Positions 1-11,741 of a DNA stretch of 64,000 bases are shown here, one piece after another. The DNA comes from Butyriboletus loyo (lineage: Eukaryota; Basidiomycota; Agaricomycetes; Boletales; Boletaceae), in assembly GCA_038093515.1 (NCBI GenBank), contig JBBPSI010000040.1:62001-126000 (forward strand), given 5' to 3'. A program made the translations under genes and the position numbers. The notes beneath the pieces are model-generated. The model did no database searches, was not told the DNA's origin, and worked only from the letters and a program-made list of their open reading frames with translations. The first letter of the stretch is position 1; each line of letters starts with the position of its first letter.

Positions 1-44
1 ACAAGCATACAAGCCAAAAAAGAAACGCCATAAACCAGCGACAC

Positions 45-637
45 TTAACCGCACATGCCTGGGTCTATGATGATGCCGCAACGCTTGCATTGCACTCGGC
101 GGTCGAGAAGACAGAGGCCAATTCCGAGAGGGAACCACACTATGGCGGCCAAGATACCTAAATCAGGATGAGTCGACGCACACAAACGCCTCAGAGAGTA
201 ACACTTGCCGCAGATACCAAACTTGGTGTGTGGTACGTGGCCGCCCTGTTGCAGGCACAGCATTTCTGGATGATCTGGGGGTGAGAATGATGCTAAATGT
301 TCCCCAGTGACAGGATTCTGATAGTGGTAGACTCTAGGCTCGGGCATCACGGGCACTGGTGCTACGTGGAACGTTGTGACAGGTGGGGGCGAGGGGCCTG
401 GATGCGCTGGTGCTTTGAGTTGCTGCTTGTCGGCTGAGCTAGGCAACGACACATCTTGTCATGCATCAGCTTACATTCCACAAAATACGAGGAAGGCCCA
501 CTCACTACCTTGCTCAGGATTATACTCGTAAGGGGGTGGGTGATCTGTGTGACTGACCTAGAGAACGCTGTAAGCAGAGTGCCGAATTACGAAGGAGGTG
601 TAATGTGTACCATGTTCGAGTTGGAGTCGATGATCAT
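45..637 (-). CDS. BRI3/LITAF-like small membrane protein, 3 exons
   Basis: Three exons join in frame: 637-611, 557-509 and 433-45, giving 465 nt and 154 aa. The introns are 53 and 75 nt, both GT-AG. The N-terminal half is proline-rich and includes PPPYEYNP, a PPxY-like element typical of proteins bound by Nedd4-type ubiquitin ligases. The C-terminal half has a CGKC pair, a hydrophobic stretch LGILAAIVWFPLGIGLCLL and then CKRCG. A membrane segment between two cysteine pairs is the layout of brain protein I3 and related LITAF-like late endosome/lysosome proteins. The reading frame that contains most of exon 3 can be read further upstream, but the spliced start at MIIDS is better because it adds the PY motif. 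Function in fungi is not established; an endosomal membrane adaptor is an inference. Confidence 0.7.
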
Positions 638-861
638 CCGAGGTGGAAGCCAAGGTTGAAATAACGCAGAGAAGGGGCTGTACGCACTGCGGATCGCAAG
701 TCACGTGGTACGGCAGCAGAGGGAGATGTTTGTGTGTGTTGGTACCTCTCCGAGCATTCGCTGCGTTTCCTTTTCAGGACAAGTTCGGAGAGGCAACAAA
801 TCTTTGCAAGTCGGATTTTTTTTCTTCTTCCCTCCGAGATCATCTGACGGACACTTTCGAC

Positions 862-2358
<1,497 letters not shown>

Positions 2359-2691
2359 ACGCTGACCGGTTGTCAGGTCGTAATCGACCTCGTTCCTTCT
2401 CTTGTATATATTGTGCAAACTGTATACCTCCGTACATACCCACCATCTCTCCCGTGTCTTTGCGCTCACGTCATCGGGTTGATGGAAGCACAGGTACTAG
2501 ACGGCTGAGATACTGCAACAACTTGCGTGCGCGAGGATATTAGCCATGTTGCACCCTGTAGTTGTTCTGGAGTATCATTCAAATTTCAGTGCCTTCCGTC
2601 CGACAGAAGAGCAAGTTGGAAGGTTCAGCCGAGAAACACAATAGGATGTACATTGCATACACGAAATCTATACCATCCCTCTTGCTGCCGA
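2359..2691. other. Convergent 3' intergenic region
   Basis: 333 bp between the stop of the arginine methyltransferase and the stop of the epoxide hydrolase, which point at each other. It presumably holds both 3' UTRs. Short open frames here have no family resemblance and I see no other gene. Confidence 0.5.
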
Positions 2692-3911
2692 TCACAATTT
2701 GAATGTGTTTGTCACCCAGCGATCAAGCGCATCGTTGTAGTCCTCCGGCTTCTCCAACTGTGGCCAGTGCCCTACATCGAACTCTATGATAGTTAGACCA
2801 CCTTTGGCATACTTTTCAATTTCCGCAATGGCAAATTCGCGGAAGCAAACATAGTCGTAATTTGCCACGGCCATGAAGGCTGGCTTCTTGATCTTGATAT
2901 TATCTTCAGATACCGCTTCGTCGCAAATCACTCGGGAGCCAGAAACAGATTGAGCTGTAGGACGTACTTGCTTTAATACCATCATTAACACCCTGTAGGT
3001 TGCTCCGGTACCAATTGAGAGGGCTGTTTAGTCCCCCTTGAAGAAGGGATTTTTTGATGTGCTCATAGTGCTTCAGCAGGGTGCTTCAGCAGGCATCATC
3101 AACACGATGGCGTGGGCACGCACCTCGGGAGTCACGTATGGTGCTCTTGAAAACCTCTTTTTCTGTCTGACGAACAGCTCGAATTCACCAGGCAAGTTCA
3201 TATACGTCTTCCATATTTCCGGATCGGCGGGGTAAAGTATGTCGAGGAATGAGTCGATCTGTTTTCCACACGCGCGAAAGGGCGAGTAAGATGGAGAGAA
3301 ATCACATAGGCGGGGCTTTGCTTACGTTTGCCTCGATCAGGCGGGCAGCGTCCTCTCTCCTGAAGAACGCCCAGTACCCCATCAACGGGCGGCCATACCT
3401 TTGCTTCTGAAACTCGAGGATGATATCGAGTGGCGGAAAGACAGAGGGTGGGTAGTAAGTGACTGCGGTGAACGCGAAACCGAGGAACCTGTCAGAGTGC
3501 TTTGCGGAGAGGATGCTGGCAACGCCTGAGCCCCTGTTTTCGTTTATATCGTGTCAGCACGATCACGCAAAGATGAGCGAGATGAACATGCCAGTCATGT
3601 CCAATCGCGATGACATTCTTGACGCCCTCCTCATCGAGGATGTCCAGCAAATCCTGTCCTATTGCGGTGAGCAAAAAGTCGGCAGGGTTAGTCGACTTGG
3701 GTTCCGTTCGTCCGCATCCGAGAAGGTCGGGAATGACCAATCCATATCCCTTTGGCTGGAAGTAGTTGATCTGGTGGTACCAATCATACGACGTTGACGG
3801 GAATCCGTGGATGAACAAGAGAGTGGGCTTTCCGGGGATTGCCTGAGAGAAGAGATAGTGGTACACAAAGTTCCTGTTAGTTTTCTTGAACTTCGAGTGC
3901 ACCTTGTCCAT
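2692..3911 (-). CDS. Epoxide hydrolase, alpha/beta-hydrolase fold
   Basis: The frame starts at MDKVHSKFKK and ends KPEDYNDALDRWVTNTFKL. Motifs are HGFPSTSYDW (oxyanion HGxP), DLLGCGRTEP, the nucleophile elbow GHDWGS, PLNWYR with a lid tyrosine, and GHWPQLEKP with the catalytic histidine. These are the hallmarks of soluble epoxide hydrolases, which open epoxides to diols through an Asp-ester intermediate. The elbow is split by an intron at 3591-3534 that must use a GC donor: GHDW is joined to GSGVASILSAKHS only if the intron begins GCATGT and ends AACAG. Further introns lie near 3300, at about 3160-3080 and near 2920. The acceptor at about 3081 lies in a 13-bp perfect direct duplication. The gene is downstream of a P450 on the same strand, so a coupled epoxidation and hydration step is plausible. 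About 300 aa, apparently intact. Confidence 0.88.
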
Positions 3912-4015
3912 GACAATGGCTGATAGTATGAGAATGATGACGGGAGATGTTTTATATGCCTTGTGTGTCCGATCGCATCCCACTTTGATGTCAATTCAAT
4001 TCCCGTCACATCAAA

Positions 4016-4500
4016 CGTGTCCGATCTGCACCCCCTCGCACTGCCTGGGCTGCTGATTCGGATCGCTTTCTAGCGTCCGATCGAATGCAGTGTGGTTGCC
4101 AGCTGGCATATAAAAATCGAAAGGAACTGTTGAGCCACATTCAGGGTCACCGATCAAACATCCAGGCTCCCAAGAAAATCAGGAGGCAGGCGCCAAATCA
4201 ACAACGGGATTGAAGGAAGGAAATGTTGTACTTAGCGTGCCGTCGGGATGATCAGCGTCGCCACCTTGTGAAGTGTTCGAACAAGTATCAACGACTTTCT
4301 CGTTGAGTATACATTACTTGCTACAGTGATACATAAGCCATCAAAGTTCATGTATGTTCCAGCTACTGAAAAAATGATTGATCTTCATGTGACAAACGCT
4401 CACAATCAACGATCTAGGAAATGCACTCGCCTGGTCTGCACCAGGGGATCTGGGGATGCGTAATGCGACAGGTCACTAACCCGAACCAACTATATCAACG
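4016..4500 (-). pseudogene. Gene remnant or short unrecognised gene between epoxide hydrolase and P450
   Basis: On the minus strand an unusually protein-like frame runs from about 4310 to 4016 and is broken by one TGA near 4187. Its peptide before the stop includes VVDTCSNTSQGGDADHPDG and after it GCLIGDPECGSTVPFDFY and AFDRTLESDPNQQPRQCEG. The stop could instead fall in a weak 46-nt intron (GTTGTT...GGGAG) that keeps the frame. Just upstream, near 4360-4320, another frame reads AGTYMNFDGLCIT after a plausible acceptor. The cysteine content suggests a secreted protein. I do not recognise the family, and no clean start codon and full exon chain could be built, so decay is as likely as a real gene. 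Confidence 0.3.
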
Positions 4501-4576
4501 TCAGTCCGTAAGCCTTGGCCGAGAAAACGTGAGAGCGAAACACGATATGCAGAGAGCGAAAATGACAGTGAGCAGA

Positions 4577-6745
4577 TCAGAGATCTCGCATAGCTAGTTC
4601 TCTTATTGCACTTGGAGAGATCCGGGGGACAATCCAGCACGGAAAGTGCTTAGGTAGTCTGTCAGTCGTTGGATTATAAACGAGGCGCATGAAGCAAAAA
4701 AAAAACAGGCACGCACGAAGTCGCCCCAGTGGTGAACTGAGGCGAGAAATCAATCTCGTTCCCACTGTCGTCTTGCGCTTTCAAAAGATCAAAGGTTGCG
4801 AGCATCGAGGCAATGGCGATCCACATCGACGCGTTGCCAACATGTCGTCCAGGACAGATCCTGGGAGAATTGTCGATGCAGATCACGTGCAAATAAATTA
4901 TTTGCCTACCTTCGTCCGAAACCGAAGGCGAATGAAGAGTCACCCTCGATAAGTGTACCATTTTCATTAAGAAATCGTTCCGGTTGGAACTCAAATGGCT
5001 CAGGGTAAGTTTCCTCGTCGTGAGCAAGGCCCCTGAAAAGGTGGTCAGAGGTTCAACCACGCACGCACAAATCTGAACCCACCACACATTGACCAATACC
5101 GTGATCCCTACACCAAGTGGTTAGCATCAGTGAAGGGAAAATCTATGTACATCCAAGAACAGACCTTTCGGGATGTATAAACCTTCATACACATCGTCGG
5201 TAGTAGTCGCGTGAGGCAGTCCTTTGCGGAGGTACAAGAGTCAGCATTGACCAAAAGGGAATACTACAACTCACCCAACGGAGCGACGGGATGCCATCTC
5301 AAGGTCTCCCGCAGAACAGCCTCAACGAAAGGTAGAGAAGGTCTATCATTGAAACCCGGCAACCGGTCAGAGCCAACCACAGCATCTATCTCCTTTTGTG
5401 CTCTCCTCTGGGCCTCAGGGAATAGAACCATAGCGAGGAGAAATACGTTCAAGCTAGCTGATGTCTGTATTGTATTTAATAGCTGTTTCTCAAAAAAAGT
5501 ATCGTCGACAAAATCGTACAGTTTCTGATGCAGCTGTATTGAATATGAGCCGACGTAACGTAATATACCCTCCAAGGATGCTCACCGCCATATGCAACCG
5601 AAGAAGTGTTCCTGATGGCAAGAGTTACTTCTGGAAAGTTTCCGTTTTTCTCATTTCTCCTGACAGCATCACTAATCATGGAAGGTCCACCCGTTCCAGA
5701 TGCCTCGGGAGGCGTCAGAAAAGCTGCTTGATTGGAAGATAACAGAAAATGCGCACCATTTGTTCTAATGCCATTCCAAAAAGAACTTTGCGAAACCCGG
5801 TCGCGTAATACTTTGCCTCTTCTGCTTCCGCTTTGAATGAGCCTGGCATCCATGTAGGTAGTTTAAGGACTTGAGAGAGGTTCAGTCAGAGAATAACTCG
5901 TGTGATGAGACCTACGGAATGGAAACATTCCAAGCAAGGCAGCTCTTTTTGAATCTGCGGCTTTGGCGATTGCCTTTATACCCTGCTCTGCATACTTTAC
6001 GTAGGGGTCGTTTGTCGGGGCCGTGTCATATCCGTAGACAATTGACATGATAACTGATGTAGAATAGCTAAATTGGACGATGTCAGAGCGATGAACTCAC
6101 AAATGATAACGAGACGAACGCATGGAGATGTACAGAGAAATGTCGTGGATCTTCAGCAAGATTGATTATCAACTGACGAGCCTTTGCGCACTGCATCGGT
6201 CTATAGTTCATAGCAGCTTCGGCGTTCAATGCTTGATGGTAAATGCGGCGGTGAAGACGCCACGTGTCCCCATAGGGCATGAGGAGGGTACCATCCGCAA
6301 TCCCGTATCTAGGTGGATCAATGTGAAAAGGGAATACGGGAAAGAAGAAAAGAATGAGGCCTACGGTTCTGCTGTTGCGAACTTTGGCCGATCCGAGTAG
6401 ATGTTTGACCGAAGTTCGATCAGGTCACGAGCTACCTTTGCGCAATTTATTATGAGTACATCCATATTGAAAATGCGTGTGTAGATGAGGTCGCCTGGAA
6501 TGGATTAGGCTTATGAGACGACCCTGAACATAGCACCCACCGAATTTTTTACGCCATTGAAAGTAAGTGAACCATGGCTTGGAAGCATCAACGCTCAGTA
6601 CCGCTCCCAACAGAGGAAAGCCTTTGGGTCCTGGAGGGAAGGGGTGCTTGGGAGGGAGCTTGGAATGTCTGCGTTTGACGATATATAATGCGACGAGCAG
6701 CACGAGAGATACATTGCGAAACGTTACCGCCATAGGCATGAGCAT
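4577..6745 (-). CDS. Cytochrome P450 monooxygenase, OrdA-like fungal family
   Basis: A haem-thiolate monooxygenase of about 500 aa, anchored in the ER membrane by an N-terminal segment (NVSLVLLVALYIVKRR) followed by the proline-rich hinge PPKHPFPPGPKGFP. Further motifs are the I-helix AASETTSAS, the K-helix EAVLRETLRW (ExxR), QPERFL and the haem loop FGFGRRICPGRHVG with its cysteine ligand. At least ten GT-AG introns are needed, and each join was followed codon by codon. The I-helix depends on a 14-nt exon at 5533-5520, and a 25-nt exon encodes KGITVLVNVW. The last intron removes a poly-T tract and leaves FPCWIVPRISPSA at the C-terminus. The substrate cannot be told from the sequence. The epoxide hydrolase lies downstream on the same strand. 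Confidence 0.93.
5520..5533 (-). other. 14-nt micro-exon encoding the P450 I-helix core
   Basis: Flanked by introns 5585-5534 (GTGAGC...TACAG, 52 nt) and 5519-5465 (GTACGA...TACAG, 55 nt). Joining gives AYG-AASETT-SASLNVF, the oxygen-activation motif expected at this place. Skipping it shifts the frame. Confidence 0.85.
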
Positions 6746-8073
6746 GTTCAGAGGATAGGATCAAGTGACCGTCAAATGCCGGATGGGCAGTGGCTGGCGC
6801 TCATGAAGAATTGAGGGCAAGCAATGGGCGGTGCGGCCTGCCAGTGGGCTGACGCTTGTCATTACGCAATGGATTTCCATATTGTAGCGGCCGAAGCCGT
6901 ACTAACGCTGTGAAGATAAACAAGACAACGTCACCCTTACGGCGCTGTGCGAAGAAATGAACGCAAGACTCCAGCCGAAACCAGCTTATATCTCAGTTCC
7001 GAGTCGACCTTCTCGCTCCCGCAATGAATAGAAGATCCGAAAGTTGCCACATTGAACGCTGGCTTCTAACTTCACATTCGAGTCAAAAGTGGCATACCTC
7101 TGCTCTTCGAGGGTTCGATGGCCCAACTGCCAGGTTCAGCTGGATATCGATCGACGGCGATAGTCTCAATGCTACAGAACGCAGTGTACGACGTCACACG
7201 GATCATACGGAATAGCATGGACCAAGAGCGAAAGAATCCGACCGAGGCGCTACTTGTCCTACTTACCCCGCACGGGACCTCAATTGGATTATTAAAAAAA
7301 AGCATCCGACTTGGTCTGAACCCACTGCGCTTAACAATGTATAGCGTCGGAAGTAGCACAAATAGTATGCCGCCAACGCTGGTGTCACTCAATTCAGAAA
7401 ACAAATGGTCACGAGAAGAGTAAATCGAGAGTTGCTGTATGCCGCATCTGTAAAGACGGTGGTCCATGACAAGCCCAAGTTGACGGCTGTGGTTGGAGGA
7501 CGGCTAGCAAGAACTTGAAGGGAGATTAACTTGGAGGGTGCAAAACATGTCGATTATACCCCAAACCAACATATATAGATCCTGGTGAACTAGCCCATTG
7601 AATGTAGTAACAAAAAAAGGAGAGGCTCGCCCTTCAAGAGATGTAGGTTGACACCCGACGCGCCGCATGTACATTCTCATTCCTTATGTCGGAAAATACA
7701 CATGCTGTGCCCCGGCTTAAACAGAACAGCCCAAAATTTGAAGTTTATGCCGATCGAACGTTCACATGAAGGTCTCTCTCACAGCAGGTAGACTATCTCC
7801 ACTGGTGTGGTGTTTTTGCTATCATAGGCCCAGTTCGGAAGTGAATTCGAGCCGGGGATATGAACACGTGATCACTAAGTTATTGTATTATATAAGCGTT
7901 CCCAAAATGGCAAGTGTTATTGTTGTGGAAAACAATGAACACTTTCAAAAATTACACAAGGATTCGAGAATATAAAGGCGGGGCATGATGGATCTCCACT
8001 TCTTATTGCGTCGCTGGTTGTTCCTCCTTCTACGACCCCATTTTTTCTCTCTTGACGTCGCAGGTCGACCCAA
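6746..8073. other. Intergenic region, with a possible P450 5' remnant
   Basis: 1.3 kb between the divergent P450 and PRM1 genes. It should hold both promoters. The only peptide of note is the minus-strand frame listed separately at 7072-7467. No RNA gene or repeat was recognised. Confidence 0.4.
7072..7467 (-). pseudogene. Possible remnant of a second P450 N-terminus
   Basis: An ATG-started frame of 131 codons carries the hydrophobic segment VGGILFVLLPTLYIVKRS, which resembles the membrane anchor LVLLVALYIVKRR of the intact P450 next door, also on the minus strand. No proline-rich hinge or later P450 motif follows. It may be a degenerate duplication, or chance. The rest of the frame resembles nothing I know. 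Confidence 0.2.
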
Positions 8074-11000
8074 ATGTTTTTGCCTCCAAGGCTCATATCT
8101 CCGCCACCACGCTATGACGCTCACTCAAGCTTACGGACATCATCCACGTCGCTCAAACCATACCTCGAACTTCCTCATATTCTCTCTCTTACATGGCTGG
8201 CCTACCCCATTCTTTCCTTGTTGTTCGTCATCTTCAGGCTACAGCTCTCCTCAGACGAAGCACAATCATCGATCGCCAATGCAAAGGATGATCTCCTCAC
8301 AGCTTGTCAGGCTGCCGAACAGGCTGCAATTGCCGCTGCCAGCATGCCACGCTACTTGGCCGTCGCCACTAATCGGCAGTTCGCAGATGCAGCCAATGGA
8401 ACCATGAATAGTGCTCGTGAAGCTCTCGTCTTGGCACTGACCTGCATGGAGGCAATCATCAACTTTCTCATCAGCCTCTACCGTTCCACGTTCCTTTGTT
8501 TTCTGGAGCTTGTTGTCGTTGGTGGACTGGGTCTTCTCATAAGCGCAGTTCAAGAAGTACGTTTCCTACCATTACCAACTTTGTAGTCTCACTAGTCTCT
8601 TTAGATCACCTCCTTCTTGCAAAGCACTTTGAACACCACTGTGTCAGGTCTCAAGAACGACGCTACCTCTCTCAACTCCGCCATCCAGAGTGCCGTGAAT
8701 TCTGTAAACTCGATTAATCCCTTGGGGAAGATCCAAGCGCCACAATTCAATGTCTCCAGTCTTGATGCACTCTCGAACATCACCATCCCTACTGATTTCG
8801 AGAACGCTTTGATCCAACTCAACAACTCATTGCCCACTGTATCATCCATCAAGAATACCATTCAGGATCTGTAAGGTGTTACCCATTGCCATCAACGAAT
8901 GCTCCCTTACGTCTTTCAGGGTGGACATGCCGTTCGAGGCTGTCAAGGCTGACATCAATAATACGTTTCTTGGCCTTACTCTCGATCCGACGCTACTTCC
9001 TGTGCCAGCAGAAAATACCGTTTCTTTCTCTTTCTGCAGCGGTCTCGATACTTCCTCTATCGACAATCTTGGGAACGATCTCCTCCAGATCACGAAGATC
9101 GGCACAATCATTTTGATCGCAGTCCTCTTCCTGCTCCTCTCCGGTCACTTTGTCTTTGAGTGGTGCAAGTGGCGTTATCTTATGTTTCAGCTGCGGTTTA
9201 CGCGTGAGGCCTGGATGTCCGATCCAACGACTTATCATACTACTTCTTCGGAAACTACTCCCTTTGTCGCGCTCACTGATCACAATCTCCTCATGCTTCA
9301 AACCGATGCACAACATCCGCTGTTTACCCACATCGCTTATACGCTAGCTACTCGGCTACGCTTAACGCCTTCTCAACACGTCCACCTTCGCTGGTTTCTC
9401 CACTATATCTTTCACCCTCCCGCGCTTGCCTGTTTTCTCATTGGCTTTTTTGGGTTACTCTCTGTCCAGATCCAGCTTATTGTGGTTGGTCCTCTTGAAG
9501 CCAAGTATGCCGCTCAAGTTGCCGCAAGTGTGCAAGACCTGTCGAATACAATTGCGATGCAGATGAATAACAGCATGTATAACCAGTCCGCAGCGTATGC
9601 CAGCGGAATCAACACCAAGGTCCAAACTGTTCAGTCCACCATCAACAATGGCCTCTTAGGCTGGGTGAATGGTACTACCACCACGCTCAATTCCACGCTC
9701 AACAACTTCTACACCGATATTCAGAATCTCGTAGGCACCCTCTTCAACGGGACGATTCTCGAAGCGCCCACCCAGGATTTCATCAAGTGCTTGATTGGTT
9801 CCAAAGTCGACGCCATTGAGCAGGCACTCACTTTCCTGAATCAAAACCTCAATGTCAATATTTCCCAGGTCAACGAGACCATCCTTGTCCTCTCACCTAC
9901 CAGCGTCAATGAGATCACACAACCCATTGCCACTGCTGCTATTGGTAGTAGTTCGAGCAACTCTCAAGGTCTCATTAGCAGGCTGGTGTCGACGTATGTC
10001 GACTCGCTCAAGAAAGAACGATTGATGTTTGGTATCTTCATGGGCTTATGGGGGTTGGTTGTGTTGATGGCCCTCGCCATCGTGTTTTGGCATTCATATG
10101 CCAAGAACTGGGTGGATGCGTACAAGAAGCGGAAATGGCAGAAGGAGCAGCGAGACGGCCTCGAGGGATTCGTCATGCCATCCAGAGAGGGTGCACCCGT
10201 GCCTCATGTAGGGGATACCGAGAAAGGCCCAAGCATACCTGATCCTCCCTTGCGCTCGTTTACGCCGCTCCCTGAAGCCTGTTCGCCCTTCAGCATCAAC
10301 CTTTTCCGTCGCTCAAACCAGCCGCCTCCCTCACCCAATCATCCTCTCAAGTTGTTGGACCCTACCTTCGAGAAAAGCTGGGATAGCTTCTTCCACGAGG
10401 GTGCGAATAATAAGCAGCCTGAGGTGTCAGGGCTGCGCGGTGTTGTCAGTCATCCGATGAAGCTCATGAATTTTGGCAAGAAGAGTGACGAAAATGTGAT
10501 GGAAACTTCCGAAGGAGACCGTTCAGCGAGCAAGCCAAGATCTGTCTCTGTCTGGTTCAAGCCAGTGACTGGGTTGTTCTGGAAGAAGGATAGTGTTCGG
10601 CCTGTTTCGGAGTTTGTGGTCAACAGGCCCACCTCAGCGGGCTCTCGCGCCCCTTATCCACAGTTGACGATCTCGGTCGAACAAACCTCGACGGCTACGC
10701 TGACAGACTTCCCGAAAATCGATAACACACCTTCCCCTGCGTGTGAAGAGCCCTCGCCGGCCCAGTCGGTTTTACCGGTACCTCCCACGCTTCCTTTGAT
10801 GAGACACATTCCCCCGAAAAAAGCCATTCCTCTCACTATTCCCCCACCACCTCCGGGCCTCCCGCAGAGCGCCAATGTTCCTACGGACGTAGGTTCTACT
10901 CCTCCAGACTATGGCTCCCTAGCCATCCCGCTCCATAATGCCTTTGAGGAACGTCCAGCGTCTCAGAAATCCGTGCATCTTGCGCTCTATCCCACATTCC

Positions 11001-11269
11001 TCGCTTCTCTCTCTGATGCCCCCTCTTCGCATGAGAGACATAAGCGTTCGCCAACCGTTCCCGTACAAGTCAACCCAGCGCTAGCGTGTTCCATCGGTCG
11101 ACACGAGTCCACCAGATCAACCTCACGGCTTCTTACGAATGTGTATGTACAACCTCCAGGCGAGCCGGTTGATCCGTTTGCTACGCCTTTTGATGACGAT
11201 GCCAACATCGCGAGCCCTGCGAAGACAAAGAGAATCACGAATCCCTTTACTGGAGGCTTTGCTTTGTAA
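8074..11269 (+). CDS. PRM1: Plasma membrane fusion protein PRM1
   Basis: Three exons (8074-8556, 8605-8870, 8920-11269) sum to 3099 nt, 1032 aa. PRM1 is a polytopic glycoprotein that acts at the cell-cell contact to promote plasma-membrane fusion during mating or hyphal fusion. Hydrophobic segments lie near residues 40, 140, 330 ([18 protein letters not shown]), 440 ([19 protein letters not shown]) and 640 ([19 protein letters not shown]). Between them are extracellular loops rich in N-glycosylation sites (NNT, NGT, NST, NVS, NIS) and coiled-coil-like Ala/Asn/Ser repeats. After the last segment comes a basic stretch and then a cytosolic tail of about 370 residues rich in Pro and Ser, including a PPPPPG run. 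Yeast Prm1 has no such long tail (661 aa in total). The gene converges on the dehydrogenase. Confidence 0.9.
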
Positions 11270-11741
11270 TTCTAAGTTGTAATGTTTAGTTCGCACCATG
11301 GTCTCACCTGCATCAGTCTCAACATCAGGACAACCCACTTACTTTATCGTTGACTCTAATCGCTATTACTCACAAAAAGATATATTTGTTAGCTTGGACG
11401 TTCACTCACTCACTCACAAGCACTTGACAACCGATGTATCTATAGTGGATAGCCTATTTGTTCTGTTTACACACAATTCCGCTGGTACTAGTTGGGTGGT
11501 AGACGTACTCAGCGTAATTTCAATGTATTCCACCATCATTTGCTTAGAACTTGATGTGCTCTTCAATGAATCAGACTAGTGCAGCTATGCTCGGATATCA
11601 GCCATGCATTACTTCATGGCAGGTCCACAGTAGCAACGCTATACTAACAGCGACTCCCAACGATATGAAGTTTGGAGCCTTAAGAGAATTTATAGAGTAC
11701 GTATACAACGTTGGAACATTCACATCTCCCAAGCTAAAAAC
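11270..11741. other. Convergent 3' intergenic region
   Basis: 472 bp between the stops of PRM1 and the short-chain dehydrogenase. It is AT-richer than its neighbours and carries no frame with family resemblance. Presumably it is two 3' UTRs. Confidence 0.5.

Noticed and set aside
3659..4009. 116-codon minus-strand frame overlapping the epoxide hydrolase
   Set aside because: A shifted frame of the real gene. The hydrolase motifs are in the other frame.
5476..5853. Apparent frameshift and stop codons in the middle of the P450, suggesting a pseudogene
   Set aside because: All are explained by in-frame 50-60 nt introns and the 14-nt exon. The spliced protein keeps every P450 motif.
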